Source: Amanita rubescens (lineage: Eukaryota > Basidiomycota > Agaricomycetes > Agaricales > Amanitaceae). From it: a DNA stretch of 64,000 nucleotides. The DNA lies in assembly GCA_015039365.1 (NCBI GenBank), contig WION01000007.1, positions 496,001 to 560,000 of the forward strand, in the 5' to 3' direction. Position 1 is the stretch's first letter; every line of letters starts with the position of its first letter. Under the pieces are notes generated by a model. The model was not told the origin of the DNA and did not search any database. It worked only from the letters and a program-made list of their open reading frames with translations. Both the position numbers and the translations under genes were made by a program. Of the stretch, positions 50,755 through 62,015 are shown one piece after another.

Positions 50755-53700
50755 ATGGCAGAGACTCAGACTTCTGCTACAGATGCATCACGTATGCTGA
50801 AGTGTTGACTTCTCTAAATCTTTAATTCATGCTGTACTAGTACTAGAACCTCCTATTAATATGCTCAAGGAGAGATACAAATGCCCCCATTTCCGTATTC
50901 TCGTCATAGGAAGGGCCAATGCAGGCAAAACAACTATTCTTGAGAAGGTTTGTGGTGTAGCAAGGGGTACCAAACCAATTGTATATAATGGGCATGGTGT
51001 TGAACTTAAAGGCAAGTTGAATGTACACAATGTTCCAGTGCATATTTAGGATTAACAGTGGATAACAGGCCCTTCTGTACTTGAAGCTCACTTAACACCA
51101 ACAGTTGAGGTGAGTCTACTTCAGGTAACATCAGTGGATGCTTCCAATGATGTGCAACAATTATTTAGCGAGGCATACATGATATTGAATCCCAGATTAC
51201 ATACCCTGGAAGCAACTTTATCTTCCATGATTCACAGGGTTTTGAATCTGGTGACAACAAGGAACTGCATGATGTTTGGAATTTTATTGAGAAAAGAAAT
51301 AGTGTCACTGCAGTGAAAGATCAGTTGCATGCAATTTGGTACACTTATATTATTTCTTTTCCGGCTTCAATGATGACTGACTAAGCTTTTCATCATAGGT
51401 ACTGCATACCCTATGGATAGTGCTCGTCCCATTCTGTCTTCAGAGCTTGAATTCTTCAATGAAGGGACAGGGAAGGGTTAGGTCTAATCCCAAATCTCCA
51501 GGAGACTATTCTAATCAATAAATGTCATTTTCCAGTTCCTTTGGTGACAATATTTACCAAATTTGATGCTCAAGTGATTCAACAATATGGTGACTTGGAT
51601 GATGTAATGGATGATGGAGAAAGGTGGGTAAAGGCCAGGGAGAATGCAAGCAGGACTTTGCAAGAAGTTTATCTTTCTAAAATCTTGAATGCCAACAATC
51701 CTCCAAGGGCATATGTCCAACTGGAAGGTGGGAATCATGGACTGTGCTCAATGCAGAAAGAGATAATGATTTCTAGCAGATATGGATTTGCCAGAGACAG
51801 ACTGTCATGAAGTGACAGAGACAACTGCTAATGCTATTGATGATGCTAGTTTATATGAACTATTTGTTTCAACACAAAGGAACAATCTTGATCTTTGTGT
51901 TAAGTCAGCACTTGAGTAAGAATCATTTCATTTCAGATACCAATGTCAAAGTTTGACATGTTCCAGAAAAGTCTTAATTGCAAACAAACCTAGATGGGAG
52001 AAGGTTCTCTCTGTTGTTCTTCCCAACTTTCCAAATTATTGGGTGAGTTTGAAAGTGCACATCAGAGATACTGAATTACATAAAAACAGCTTAGGAGAAA
52101 AGTAGGTTTCTTCAATAAGAGGTTCATAACAACATTGCTAAGTGATGAACACCCTTTTGATACAGCATGTGAGTGCACCAGTACATATTCAATTGTGTGA
52201 CAGAATTGCACTTTAATAAATGCCATGGTGGGCAGGATGTACATATGTCTCCTTTCAAGTGGGTCAAACAAAAAAATGCTGATGAGAAATGGTATACTTT
52301 CCCACAAACAGCATGTTTTAATGAGTGTGGGTAGCCCCAATTGATCTGCAAACTGAATCTTATGGTATAAACAATAGTGGGCAAGCAATATCAAAATATT
52401 TTTCACTGACAAGCCTCTAATCTCTCAGCATACAGGCTGTGAGTGGCACTGCAACATTGAAAACAAGCAATTTCTTTACTGTGCATTCCATGGTCAAAGA
52501 CAGTGAGTGATACTAGTTCCATTTCATCAGTCAGATGATCTCACATTTTCAAATCTGATGAATGATAGGAAGTGGGTGGCACTGCACTTGATTTTGAAAT
52601 ATTCCCATGCCTTAACTGAAAACAGGCAGTGAGTAACACTATCCTGTGAAACTATCTTATCCCAAGATCAATAATAGGAAGTGAGTGACACTGCTTTTTC
52701 CCCTCTAAGCAATTTGATACCACACAAATAATATAGTATGTAAGTGGTATTGTGCTATATATTTATCTGTACATTAGTAGAGTGACAACACTTCAACCCA
52801 TGACTCTCAACAGAAAGTGAGTGATGATTCATACTCCCCACCAGGCAATCTCATCTTTTGATGAACAGAGAGTAAATAAAACTTTTATCTTCCAGGCATT
52901 CTCATTCTATTCCTTCCCAACAGATGGTGAGTAATGACACTGCACATTATTTCTTATTAATCACACTTCACCTGACCAACAGTTGGTGAGTGAGACTGCA
53001 CCTTTTTATGTCCACATCCGATCATCCCACACCAATCAACAGGATGTGAGCTTTTATTTGCAACATGTGGCCTCACTACATCTTGTCCCATGACCAACAG
53101 AGAGTGAGTGCTGCTGGACATTTTATTTTCTCAATACAATGTACTCATGACCAACTTTACTAGACAGTGAGTAACTTTCTGTCCTTCTATCTGCCAGACA
53201 GTCTCACCACAATATGCCTTCTCTTGACCAATAGACAGTAAGTTATATTACACTTCATTTATGTGCCAGATTATCTCACTGCCCTGACCAACAGTTGGTG
53301 AGTGAATTGCACTTTCTTATGGTATCACACCTCATCCCATGATTAACAGAAAGTGAGTGACACTCAGAAACTTCTTTTTTATCTCACATCTCATCCCATG
53401 AAAACTTAAAGCATGTAAGTGAAACTGAAGTTTATTTCTATTGGTCAGATGATATTTATCATTGTCACATCTCATTCATTGATCAACAGTATGTGAGTAG
53501 TATGGCGTTTACTTCTTTCTGCCAGACAATCTCACATGATTGACAGAGAGTGAGTCGCACTCATCTTCCAGATACTCATTTGGACCCCTCATCTCTTGAC
53601 CAATAGGGTGTGAGTGCCATTGCATCTGCTTTATTAGGGCCCTCTTTCATCCTATGATCAACAGCATGTGAGTAATACTGTGCTTCTTTCTACCAGTGAG

Positions 53701-56064
53701 TCATTTTATCATGACCAATAGGATGTCAGTGCCAGATATGCTTCATCTGATGGAGTCTCATCACATCCACTTCATGATCAATACCCATTAGGATGTGAGT
53801 CACACACCACTTCTTTTTGTTACCACTTCTCATCCCATGATAACAGCATGTAAGTGACTCCTTTGTTACGGGCCCCAAGAGGCTCACTGTCATCATATTT
53901 CATGATCAATAGTTTGTGAGTGATGCACCCTTCCTTTTATTCCATAATCTACCTATGTATGACCAATAGAAAGTGTGTGATACATGCACTTGTTTTATCC
54001 ACCAGACAGACTCACCATATCTCATCATATGACCAACAGCATGTGAGTGGCTCAAGTCCAGCATTTATCTTCCAGATACATAATCTCATCACATCATGTC
54101 TCATGACATAGAGAGTGGGTAACACACTGCTTTTTCTGTTATAATCATACATACTTGTTGACCAACAGAAAGTAAGTAGTAACACTTTCATTTGTTTATC
54201 TGGAAGAAAATTTTACCATATCTCATTTCATATTGAACAAACAAACAGAGAGTAAGTGACATGGCACTTCTTGCTACCCTCCCACCACACCTTATTCCAC
54301 AATGAACAGACAGTGAGTGACATTGTGGCATGCACTGCACTCTAATAGGCAGCTACACCACCTTGACCAAAAGGAAGTAAATGGTGCCAAACATTTTTTA
54401 GATACAATTCTGATCCCAGGTTAAACAGTCAGTGAGTGTGCTTCTTACATCTTCTAGAAAGCCTTGCTACATCTCATCTGATGTGGATTGACAGGAAGTG
54501 AGTTGTGCTGCACTTCCATTTAGCTACCAGATTTTCTCATATCTCATCACATGGTCATCAGTTTGTGAGTGACAACTGGACTTCTATTTATCTGCCAGAC
54601 TCACTGTCTCAACCCATGAGTAATAGACAGTGAGTGATACTACAGATCTGCTAGAAAGTCTCATCACATCTTATCCCATGACTCCCAACAGAGAGTGAGT
54701 AGTGCTTCATTTCCCTTTCTGCCAGACTGTCCCAATTTTTGCCCAATAGGAAGTGAGTAACACTGTGATTTTTTTGACATCTACCATTTGAAAAAATAAT
54801 CAACAGCTGGTGAGTAACACTGAACTTTTCCACTTCCACTATCTGCAAGGCACTTTGCCTATCTCATTCCATAACCAACAGGATGTAAGCAGCATGCACT
54901 TTTTTCATCTACAAGATAATCTCACAATATCTCATCTCATGATCAAAAGACCGTGAGTAACACTGTACTTTGTTTATCTCTCAAAGAAGTCTCACATTCA
55001 TATCCCATAATCAGTATGTAAGTAAAATATACCCTTTTTTATCTGCCAACAGTCTCCCCATGTCATCTCATGATAACAGGGAGTGAGTGATGCTTCACTT
55101 TGTTTATTTGCCAGACAGTCTCACCACACCTTATAATGACCAACTTGCAGAGAGTGAGTGAAACTTTATTTACTCTATCCACCAGAAAGGCTCATCTAAT
55201 GAGAAACAGGCAGTGAGTGGCATTCTATGTTTTACCTGTGACAGTCTCACCACATCTGACCCCATGACAAACAGGATGTGAATGCCACTCCAGTTCTTTT
55301 ATCTGATAGCCAACCTGACCTCATCTCATTACCTGACAAACAGGCAGTGTGTAATTTTGTATCTGCAGAGAATCTTACTACATCTCATCCCATGATTAAC
55401 AGAGGGTGAGTGCCTCAGCACTTGACTCCTGTTGATCTGCTGGATAGTCACTCACTGCATGACAAACAGAAAGTAAGAGTACATAATTCTTTGTAATTTT
55501 AACTTTGATGATTCTACAACACACAGCTTGTACATCCACTTATTGTACTTCTATCACTGCCTTCTGATCTTTTCTAGGTAAGCAGTAGCCATTTAACAGA
55601 CATAGTAAATTACATTTCACTCCATATCACAGGTTGTATGTCTACTGTTCAATTTGATCATCAATAATTACTTTTTATTAGCAAGAGCTGCTGTTTTTGT
55701 TTCAAGAAAAAACAAAGACACTCTCCAGCACTGTACTAAGTTTATTATTATTATTATTGATATAAGTTGCTGACATTGATGCAACTAGCATACAGGTTTT
55801 CAGGTCTTAGCAGGTAATCTCATGATTCTTGCCTACCTCCTTAACTTTTTAATTAAAGTGACTCTATTCAAAGCAATGATCATCATTGTCAAACAATCTT
55901 TCTGGATAAAAAAGGCATTCACAGAATCTATGACAGATGCTTTTTATCAGTTCCAGATGCAGGGCCATGCTGAGAAACTGAAGATTCTCATAAGCCCCAT
56001 ATCTCTACCATCCAGCTCTGAAGATTTCTTTGCATTTCTGCATGGCCATATTGTCCACTTTTGA
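50755..56064 (+). CDS. P-loop GTPase-like gene carrying a 3-nt microexon array; one apparent frameshift
   Basis: Agaricomycete-type GTPase-like protein. ATG 50755 (MAETQTSATDASR). G1/Walker A GRANAGKTT is at 50923-50937, G3 as FIFHDSQGFESGD, G4 as TIFTKFDAQV. Around these are HIESQ-type IHDIESQITYPGSN, DQLHAIWYCIP, MDSARPILSSELEFFNEG, SLYELFVSTQRNNLDLCVKS and EKVLSVVLPNFPNYW, which ends in phase 0 at 52042 before GTGAGT. A candidate 12-nt exon (52090-52101) and about 55 exons of 3 nt follow to 55635, still phase 0. A 10-nt exon (55804-55813) then joins 55859-56064, giving VLAVTLFKAMIIIVKQSFW and TESMTDAFYQFQMQGHAEK. A single extra T at 51412, between CCC and ATGGAT, breaks frame between IWYCIP and MDSARP: either a sequencing error or a pseudogene. 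Role unknown. Confidence 0.6.
52043..55632 (+). repeat. tandem array of about 55 intron-like units with 3-nt exons
   Basis: Each unit runs from a GTGAGT-like donor through a C/T-rich middle and an ATGACC-like branch site to an AACAG-like acceptor, and then 3 nt before the next donor. Triplets (first base): 52166 CAT, 52236 GAT, 52312 CAT, 52378 TGG, 52436 GCT, 52500 ACA, 52569 GAA, 52626 GCA, 52678 GAA, 52737 TAT, 52814 AAA, 52869 AGA, 52924 ATG, 52983 TTG, 53043 GAT, 53101 AGA, 53164 ACA, 53235 ACA, 53295 TTG, 53350 AAA, 53412 CAT, 53490 TAT, 53547 AGA, 53607 GGT, 53665 CAT, 53722 GAT, 53792 GAT, 53847 CAT, 53913 TTT, 53970 AAA, 54040 CAT, 54112 AGA, 54169 AAA, 54249 AGA, 54310 ACA, 54374 GAA, 54429 TCA, 54495 GAA, 54562 TTT, 54627 ACA, 54692 AGA, 54750 GAA, 54807 CTG, 54882 GAT, 54950 ACC, 55015 TAT, 55080 GGA, 55151 AGA, 55210 GCA, 55275 GAT, 55344 GCA, 55403 AGG, 55470 AAA, 55527 CTT, 55633 GTT. 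Spacing is 52-80 nt until the last step. No triplet is a stop. Splicing itself is inferred. Confidence 0.85.
55741..55759. repeat. TTA/ATT trinucleotide microsatellite
   Basis: Six uninterrupted TTA units inside the last long intron of the GTPase-like gene, 37 nt before the acceptor region at 55795-55803. Confidence 0.8.
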
Positions 56065-58264
56065 TAGTAATGATGTACTTCACATACCATACCTGCCAGT
56101 AACCATCCATGCTAATCCCTAATGATAGGTTACAATATGCAGCACCTCAAGTACCTCTGGCAGATGAGGCCTACTCTGGCTGTGACATTTATCATGTTAC
56201 TTTGTACAAATATCATTTTTCCCAGGCTGTTGTTGCTGTACTACTTGTTGTATTCACATTTAACACTGTCTCCTGCAATGCCTGTTCAAGTTTTTTCTTT
56301 TGCGTGTAAATGTATTTATCTATCTTCTGAAGCCCAAAAGTCTGCCTAGTATTCCAAGTCCAGCCTCAACTCTTCAAAGTACATCATATATATAACCTTC
56401 TGATTTTGACCTCTGCTATCAGCCTGTCACTATCATTTCCCAATAGGCCAAATCCAACAACTTCTCAGGAAATTCAATGATTTTGTAATGGCGGTCAACA
56501 CTTAGGCTTGGTAGTGGCAGCATATAAGTGGAAGAATGTTATCACATTCCAAGGTTAAGTGATGAGCAAAAGGTTGGAAGGTAATAGAGGTTCAGACTCT
56601 GCCAAGTGGCATTCAGAGTATTGCAGTGTATTGCCAAAGCTAGGGAAGTACAGTGTAGCTACTGGGGTTTATATACTCCTAGGGTATGAGTCATACATAT
56701 GTATGTAGTATTGTACATGAGGAAGAGTAAAGAAAAGTAATGGGGGGGCCCAGCTGTGTGATATGACTGGTACAGTGAGTCATACTACACAGTAAAATAT
56801 AGTCCATATTTGTAATATTAGTCCACAATCATAGTAACAGATTTGCATTACACCAAATAACTTGACAGTACTGATAGCTGGACTCTGCTGTGTAGCCAAA
56901 CAATAATTAAGCATCACTATTTACATCCAACTTAAGAATGCTTAGTGAGAAATAGGAGTTCTAGTTATCCCCAGAACATTCTTGTCTTAAGAATCACCAG
57001 CAGCATAACAATAACATCACTTGTTTAGCTGGCCACTCCTTCCTTCTGTCTCTCATATAGAGAGAAGTGACCATACAGGAGATTGACCATCCAAACTATG
57101 TTCATACTTTTATTAACAGGTGGTTAAGCTGCAAGCACACATATGTAAGTTTAAGGTAAGGCTGCTTGCTTAAATAGCCAGTACAAAAGGTCCTTCTTCA
57201 TTGGCACATCACTGTGCAGCTGCTGAGTGCTCCGACAAGCTTGAAGTGGAAAGCAGCAAATTCTTTCATACCTATCCATTCTTTGTGTGGGACAATGGGC
57301 TGAGCTTTTGTGTTGTTGTTGATCAATTGGAGGCTGAGAGAATGAAGTTGCTGATGTAAACAGATGATATTCGAAAGGAAAAACAATGTCTTGAATTTTG
57401 GACATTGAAATTGTAGCGCCATAGATCCGAGGCCGAAGCATTGTCAAAAATGACAAAAAATACTTAAGCAGGGCAAAGTCACTCTGTTTCCTACTAGGAG
57501 CCACCAAAGCTTCAAGAAAACCGTGCCTCGGGGCCTAGAAGAGTTCCAATGATAGCGATGGACGCGAGATGTGCACCCATGCCACAGGCAATGACAACTA
57601 GGAAAAGGTAGCAAGATCAGGTCCAACTCTTTCAAACAAGTGCGAAATAAGCCGAGGAGCCCTCGGCGAGCTTAAATTGGAGGAAGGCCCGTTGCAGGGA
57701 GGAGGACGTCGTGCCATGCCACTGGTGTGCCTTCAATAAAGGCAAACAAAAATAGACTGAGAGGCGGCGAGAGCTGGATGTAGTGGAAGACACGTCGAAG
57801 GACTCGGAGACGCCGAGTACACAGGTATTATATACTATCTTGCCCACCACTAGCAATTCGTAACGGAAGTAATGGCGTGCAATAGCTCTCCTGCTGCCTG
57901 TGCACCGTAAGAACCTTAAAGAACTCTTTAATTAACTTTCTGAGGGCCGTCTCCATTGTGGAATTTAAGAATGACTCATTGGTCGATGGGAATAGTGTCT
58001 GCAGAGGGATTGTAGGCTGAACTGCCGATGCATGAATGTCTGGTATCGGCATGTCCAACTTTTAGCTTTGACCGGGAAGTAGCGCTTCCCGTTCTTGATT
58101 ACGCCAACCGCACGAAGAAAAAGAGAATTGTGCTGAGGTCGCCCTGGAAATGGTTGCTAAACCAGAACTTACTCGTAATAGAGACCCGGATGGTATGACT
58201 CTGCGTGCGCGCTACTCACTGGCAGACGTTATAGTAAACTCTAGCAATCTCACTCTAAGCATCA
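56065..58264. other. 2.2 kb without a supported gene; CpG-poor left part
   Basis: From 56065 to about 57420 base use continues CpG-poor like the GTPase-like gene. Hydrophobic frames occur there (56122-56349 plus: TLAVTFIMLLCTNIIF), perhaps remnants of a duplicate. From about 57430 CpG returns. On the minus strand 57444-57856 one segment reads VVIACGMGAHLASIAIIGTL, a plausible membrane helix after a possible intron, preceded by a Met-Ala-Arg-Arg start near 57718, but I cannot extend it into a gene. Confidence 0.35.
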
Positions 58265-61200
58265 CACTGTGACCCGTGACTGGGTTGTTTTTCGGCGTGA
58301 AAATGACAAGTTTGCTCGTTTCCACACATAAACGGCAACATTGATCAGCCACCGTTTTTCAACATTTAGTGTCAAATTTGAAAGTTGCCATTAAAGGTGC
58401 AAAAAGTATGCTCTTCAGGTAAATTGTACTAATGCCATATGTACTCGTTAGTGATACAATATAATACTGTTCTAAGTCGTTTTTATGGTGTAATTGCGAA
58501 GACAATGAGATGAAGCGCGACTACGACTCGCCGCGGAATGATAACAAGCTGTGAGAAAGATCAATAGAGTCATGTGCCATAGACAATAATCACAAACAAT
58601 GGACTTGGCAATTTTCGCTGTCACCCGAGTCAGCCCCAGTCTCGACTCTCGACTATCACCATTGCCGCCGTTGCAGGCGCGGGAAAGACTTTGGGTCACC
58701 CCGCGTCGCTCGCAGACAAGACTTTGGGTCCGTCTGTGGGCAGGGAAAGACTATGGGTTGCCCCTTGCACAGAATTGCGAGATTTTGTACGTGCCTGAAG
58801 ACCACGCCAAGTCCTCATTCTTTGGTTGCGCACTGACTCACCGATAATGTCTAGGTGCCGTAGTGATGTCCGCGCGAGGAGAAGCGAACTCAAGAGTCAA
58901 GACCTGTCCTCGAAACATTTAAGGCTTAGACCTATGTCAGCCTCTCTCGCTTGGCTCGGCTACAATAACTTGTCCTTCAAGAGTCCCGCAATAGTACTAC
59001 AGCCAAGGATCAGAGCGGGACTTGTGCGTAAGTCACCATTTTCCATTTCTTGTTATTCGAGCTGACAGCGTCATGTAGGCGTTGTCCATCTGATCTTTGT
59101 GCCGAATCTCGACAAGGACTCAACTGGTGTTGTAATAGAGGGCCTCTAGAGCTCTTGCCGGCGCTAGGACCTACAATGAATCGACTGCGACTATCTCCAG
59201 TCCTTTCCCCTCCAAGAAGAAAGGGAGTGCAAGAGAAAATTAGAGACAAGGGCTCGAGCAAGTCCTGTCTAACGTCAAATATAATTAGGTGAGTCGTTGA
59301 ATGACTCAAATGTATTGTCTATGTTAACCTTTATATTGTGGGTACCAGATCAGCTTAAAATCTGATTTCTAGGGCTGTACGAAGATAGCAAGGGATGAGG
59401 TAGAGGGAGGAGAGCCACGAACTAGGTGCGTAGCATACTCTTCATCTCAGTTCAATGTTAATAACGGCCATGTTTAAAGGCCGTGGGCTAGCCACCCCAT
59501 AGTGGGTGGCTTAAGGACTTGCCAGACCCGTTTGTGAGATGTATCAGTCCAAGCACAGTCGGGCTTGGAGACGGGTAGAGTGTCTCGAACTCAGGTGAAT
59601 GGTGGCATATCACTTCAAACGATCAACATATGATAAGTGTCATTGGGTTACTACCACCAGTGTGCCGCGTTCGGTAGTCTGATTGTGAAAAACAGAAGAC
59701 TTTAAAGTCAAGGGACTCGAGGCGAACGACGAGGGCAGCAATGGAATGACGTGCATTGATGTACATATATACTATGTAAATACTACCAGATAATAACATC
59801 TTTTCTGCCAAAAATTGAGCATTCTAAACTGACTGCATTGGGTGGAATTGAGGTCGTTAAATGATTGTTCAGCGAATAATGTTACACATTATGGCGAAAA
59901 TAATCTTACCAACAATTGACGATAATGTCACCACAATCGGTGCAATTCGTAGTGCTAAAATTTTAACGTGTGCTGGCGGAAAGGCACAATTTAAGATCTG
60001 AATTTCATACCCTAAAATCAAGTTAATCAACCGAAATACTTTGTGGTAGGTGTCTATAAATACGCTCCTTTAATTCTGTTTTCACCGTGTGAAAAACAGC
60101 CATCCCACGGCGCCCAGTGTCAGCAATGAAGTTACATAAACAAGAAACAATATGAATAATCACTGGGCGCCGTGGGATGGCTGTTTTTCACACGGTGAAA
60201 ACAGAATTAAAGGAGCGTATTTATAGACACCTACCACAAAGTATTTCGGTTGATTAACTTGATTTTAGGGTATGAAATTCAGATCTTAAATTGTGCCTTT
60301 CCGCCAGCACACGTTAAAATTTTAGCACTACGAATTGCACCGATTGTGGTGACATTATCGTCAATTGTTGGTAAGATTATTTTCGCCATAATGTGTAACA
60401 TTATTCGCTGAACAATCATTTAACGACCTCAATTCCACCCAATGCAGTCAGTTTAGAATGCTCAATTTTTGGCAGAAAAGATGTTATTATCTGGTAGTAT
60501 TTACATAGTATATATGTACATCAATGCACGTCATTCCATTGCTGCCCTCGTCGTTCGCCTCGAGTCCCTTGACTTTAAAGTCTTCTGTTTTTCACAATCA
60601 GACTACCGAACGCGGCACACTGGTGGTAGTAACCCAATGACACTTATCATATGTTGATCGTTTGAAGTGATATGCCACCATTCACCTGAGTTCGAGACAC
60701 TCTACCCGTCTCCAAGCCCGACTGTGCTTGGACTGATACATCTCACAAACGGGTCTGGCAAGTCCTTAAGCCACCCACTATGGGGTGGCTAGCCCACGGC
60801 CTTTAAACATGGCCGTTATTAACATTGAACTGAGATGAAGAGTATGCTACGCACCTAGTTCGTGGCTCTCCTCCCTCTACCTCATCCCTTGCTATCTTCG
60901 TACAGCCCTAGAAATCAGATTTTAAGCTGATCTGGTACCCACAATATAAAGGTTAACATAGACAATACATTTGAGTCATTCAACGACTCACCTAATTATA
61001 TTTGACGTTAGACAGGACTTGCTCGAGCCCTTGTCTCTAATTTTCTCTTGCACTCCCTTTCTTCTTGGAGGGGAAAGGACTGGAGATAGTCGCAGTCGAT
61101 TCATTGTAGGTCCTAGCGCCGGCAAGAGCTCTAGAGGCCCTCTATTACAACACCAGTTGAGTCCTTGTCGAGATTCGGCACAAAGATCAGATGGACAACG

Positions 61201-62015
61201 CCTACATGACGCTGTCAGCTCGAATAACAAGAAATGGAAAATGGTGACTTACGCACAAGTCCCGCTCTGATCCTTGGCTGTAGTACTATTGCGGGACTCT
61301 TGAAGGACAAGTTATTGTAGCCGAGCCAAGCGAGAGAGGCTGACATAGGTCTAAGCCTTAAATGTTTCGAGGACAGGTCTTGACTCTTGAGTTCGCTTCT
61401 CCTCGCGCGGACATCACTACGGCACCTAGACATTATCGGTGAGTCAGTGCGCAACCAAAGAATGAGGACTTGGCGTGGTCTTCAGGCACGTACAAAATCT
61501 CGCAATTCTGTGCAAGGGGCAACCCATAGTCTTTCCCTGCCCACAGACGGACCCAAAGTCTTGTCTGCGAGCGACGCGGGGTGACCCAAAGTCTTTCCCG
61601 CGCCTGCAACGGCGGCAATGGTGATAGTCGAGAGTCGAGACTGGGGCTGACTCGGGTGACAGCGAAAATTGCCAAGTCCATTGTTTGTGATTATTGTCTA
61701 TGGCACATGACTCTATTGATCTTTCTCACAGCTTGTTATCATTCCGCGGCGAGTCGTAGTCGCGCTTCATCTCATTGTCTTCGCAATTACACCATAAAAA
61801 CGACTTAGAACAGTATTATATTGTATCACTAACGAGTACATATGGCATTAGTACAATTTACCTGAAGAGCATACTTTTTGCACCTTTAATGGCAACTTTC
61901 AAATTTGACACTAAATGTTGAAAAACGGTGGCTGATCAATGTTGCCGTTTATGTGTGGAAACGAGCAAACTTGTCATTTTCACGCCGAAAAACAACCCAG
62001 TCACGGGTCACAGTG
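58265..62015. repeat. large perfect inverted repeat, two 1,855-nt arms and a 41-nt spacer
   Basis: Left arm 58265-60119 and right arm 60161-62015 have exactly equal length and mirror each other; every open frame in one arm recurs with the same translation in the other. The spacer is 60120-60160. Outer ends read CACTGTGACCCGTGACTGGG; inner ends read GGCGCCCAGTG. No recognisable transposase or other domain lies in the arms (longest frame 99 codons). Inside each arm are smaller signals: three copies of AAGACTTTGGGT or near it (58685-58757) and a hairpin GCCACCCCATAGTGGGTGGC near 59491-59510. No clear target-site duplication flanks the ends. It could be a fold-back element, a recent inverted duplication or an assembly artefact. 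Confidence 0.9.

Noticed and set aside
52166..55635. Regular repeats resembling a CRISPR array
   Set aside because: The conserved part is a diverged intron-like unit with donor, branch site and acceptor, the variable part is only 3 nt, and the genome is eukaryotic.
57444..58058. Possible minus-strand membrane-protein gene
   Set aside because: One plausible helix after a possible intron, but neighbouring exons do not extend in frame to any family.
58472..61808. Mirrored frames of 60-99 codons in the palindrome arms
   Set aside because: No recognisable domain, no start context and no splice structure; their identity in both arms only reflects the perfect repeat.
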